Shown: in pieces, positions 63,286-64,000 of the stretch | Layout of the letters: the number at the start of each line of letters is the position of its first letter | How positions within the stretch are numbered: the stretch's first letter is position 1 | NCBI GenBank assembly: GCA_018241685.1 | Contig: JAFEDJ010000067.1 | Coordinates: 186,001 to 250,000, forward strand | From: Pseudomonadota bacterium | GTDB lineage: Bacteria; Pseudomonadota; Gammaproteobacteria; Burkholderiales; Rhodocyclaceae | Length of the DNA: 64,000 bases | Direction: 5' to 3' | Program-made: the position numbers and the translations under genes | Notes under the pieces: generated by a model | Databases searched by the model: none | Told to the model about the DNA's origin: nothing | Seen by the model: only the letters and a program-made list of their open reading frames with translations

Positions 63286-64000
63286 TGCGGTTCTTGCGTC
63301 AGGGCGCGGCCCTGCTGGCGGGGGGCGCGTCAGTTCTTGCTTATGCCCCGTTCGAACTTTTCCCCGTCACCGCGCTGACGCTTGGACTGCTCTACTGGCT
63401 GCTCGGCGCGGCATTGGCCGACAGCCGGCGTCCCCTGAGGACCGGCTTCTCCATCGCCTGGGCCTGGGAACTCGGCACGACGCTGGCCGGCGTTTCCTGG
63501 CTGTACGTGGCGCTGCACCGTTTCGGCGGCATGCCGATGGCGCTGGCGGCACTGGCGATCCTGCTTTTCTGCGCCTTCGTCTCGCTTTATGCGGGCTTTG
63601 CGGGCGTCCTGTTCGCCCGCCTGCGGCGTGGGCGGCCCGGCTGGGATGCGGCGCTGTTCGCCGCCCTCTGGCTGCTTTCCGAATGGCTGCGCGGCTGGGT
63701 GTTCACCGGCTTCCCGTGGCTGGCCAGCGGCTATAGCCAGAGTCCACCGAGTCCGCTGGCGGGCTTCGCGCCGCTGTTTGGGGTGTATGGCGTCGGTGGC
63801 CTGCTGGCCCTGCTGGCGGCGCTGGGTGTCGAAGCGCTGCAGCGGCGCAGCGGGCGCCTGCTGGCGGGCGTCGCGGCGATGCTGGTTGTGGGCGCGGGCC
63901 TGCGCCAGGTGGCCTGGACCGAACCCGTCGGTGAACCGGTGAAGGTCGCCCTGCTGCAGACCAATGTGGAGCAGAGCCTCAAGTGGCGTCCCGAAATGCT
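63285..64000 (+). CDS. lnt: apolipoprotein N-acyltransferase, 5' part
   Basis: The ATG at 63285 overlaps the corC stop (TGATG), and the frame runs open to the window end (238 codons seen of about 500). About six or seven membrane helices with AYAPFELFPVTALTLGLLYW, GVSWLYVALHRFGGMP, SEWLRGWVFTGFPWLASGYS and APLFGVYGVGGLLAL match Lnt. Lnt adds the third acyl chain to lipoproteins at the periplasmic face. VALLQTNVEQSLKW is the start of its nitrilase-like catalytic domain. The Glu-Lys-Cys triad lies beyond the window. Confidence 0.92.
   Translation, partial: MRFLRQGAALLAGGASVLAYAPFELFPVTALTLGLLYWLLGAALADSRRPLRTGFSIAWAWELGTTLAGVSWLYVALHRFGGMPMALAALAILLFCAFVSLYAGFAGVLFARLRRGRPGWDAALFAALWLLSEWLRGWVFTGFPWLASGYSQSPPSPLAGFAPLFGVYGVGGLLALLAALGVEALQRRSGRLLAGVAAMLVVGAGLRQVAWTEPVGEPVKVALLQTNVEQSLKWRPEM

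Noticed and set aside
1..64000. CRISPR array
   Set aside because: No series of short regular repeats with unique spacers was seen anywhere in the window, and no cas genes.

Overview
The window looks like the chromosome of a GC-rich betaproteobacterium, most likely Rhodocyclales (Azospira/Azonexus-like). The reasons are the conserved block miaB - ybeZ - ybeY - corC - lnt with a tRNA-Met beside miaB, the lutA-lutC-lutB-dld-lctP lactate operon under a GntR/FadR regulator, a PQQ alcohol dehydrogenase with a PedF-type cytochrome c, and the very high density of PAS/GGDEF/EAL proteins. Assignment is by gene content and codon use only; no search was run.

Layout. (1) 1-1.8 kb: 3' end of a UbiB/AarF-family gene, a small membrane protein and a transglutaminase-like protein. 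(2) 1.8-13.4 kb: an accessory region of small, mostly hypothetical genes. Several hairpin sites with integron attC architecture (4347-4412, 6196-6264, 9069-9135, a degenerate one at 12824-12888) lie at the 3' ends of genes, so at least 4.0-9.1 kb is a gene-cassette array without an integron integrase in view (CALIN-like). Inside it sits a 1.1 kb unit at 7519-8629: a decayed small tyrosine recombinase flanked by two 237-bp inverted repeats. Their outer ends look like the 3' half of an attC site, and a third, solo copy lies at 3913-4025. An extra signal peptidase I gene is placed like an inverted cassette next to the left repeat. The array grades into frameshifted remnants (GNAT acetyltransferase, a short conserved protein) and a compact operon of polymorphic small proteins (STM2901, DUF1493, STY0301 families). 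(3) 13.4-17.9 kb: a ~255-bp segment duplicated directly around an IS5-type fragment and an AT-rich GT39-like glycosyltransferase gene, followed by an acyltransferase-3 gene and an exported protein. (4) 18-30 kb: HD hydrolase, Sel1-like protein, a TonB-dependent receptor behind a palindromic operator, a very large PocR/PAS hybrid histidine kinase, a DUF2058 protein, a lipoprotein, and a divergent Fsr-type efflux pump/AraC regulator pair.

(5) 30-46 kb: signalling and alcohol oxidation. A GGDEF-EAL protein with a periplasmic sensor domain, a TorT-like periplasmic binding protein and a PAS-GAF-GGDEF protein lie in one orientation. Then come a transglutaminase-like protein, a PedF-like cytochrome c, a pentapeptide-repeat protein and a Ca-type PQQ alcohol dehydrogenase, with a divergent NarL-type response regulator. 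After these are another PAS-GGDEF protein, a PAS-rich kinase with a FixJ-type response regulator truncated in its DNA-binding domain, and a GGDEF-like protein with a destroyed active site. (6) 46-55 kb: lactate permease, FAD/Fe-S D-lactate dehydrogenase and LutBCA on the minus strand, controlled by the divergent LldR-like regulator through two TGGTnnnACCA sites. (7) 55-64 kb: an LRR-protein kinase fusion, small conserved proteins, DUF535, tRNA-Met, and the housekeeping block miaB, ybeZ (phoH-like), ybeY, corC and lnt (cut by the window end).
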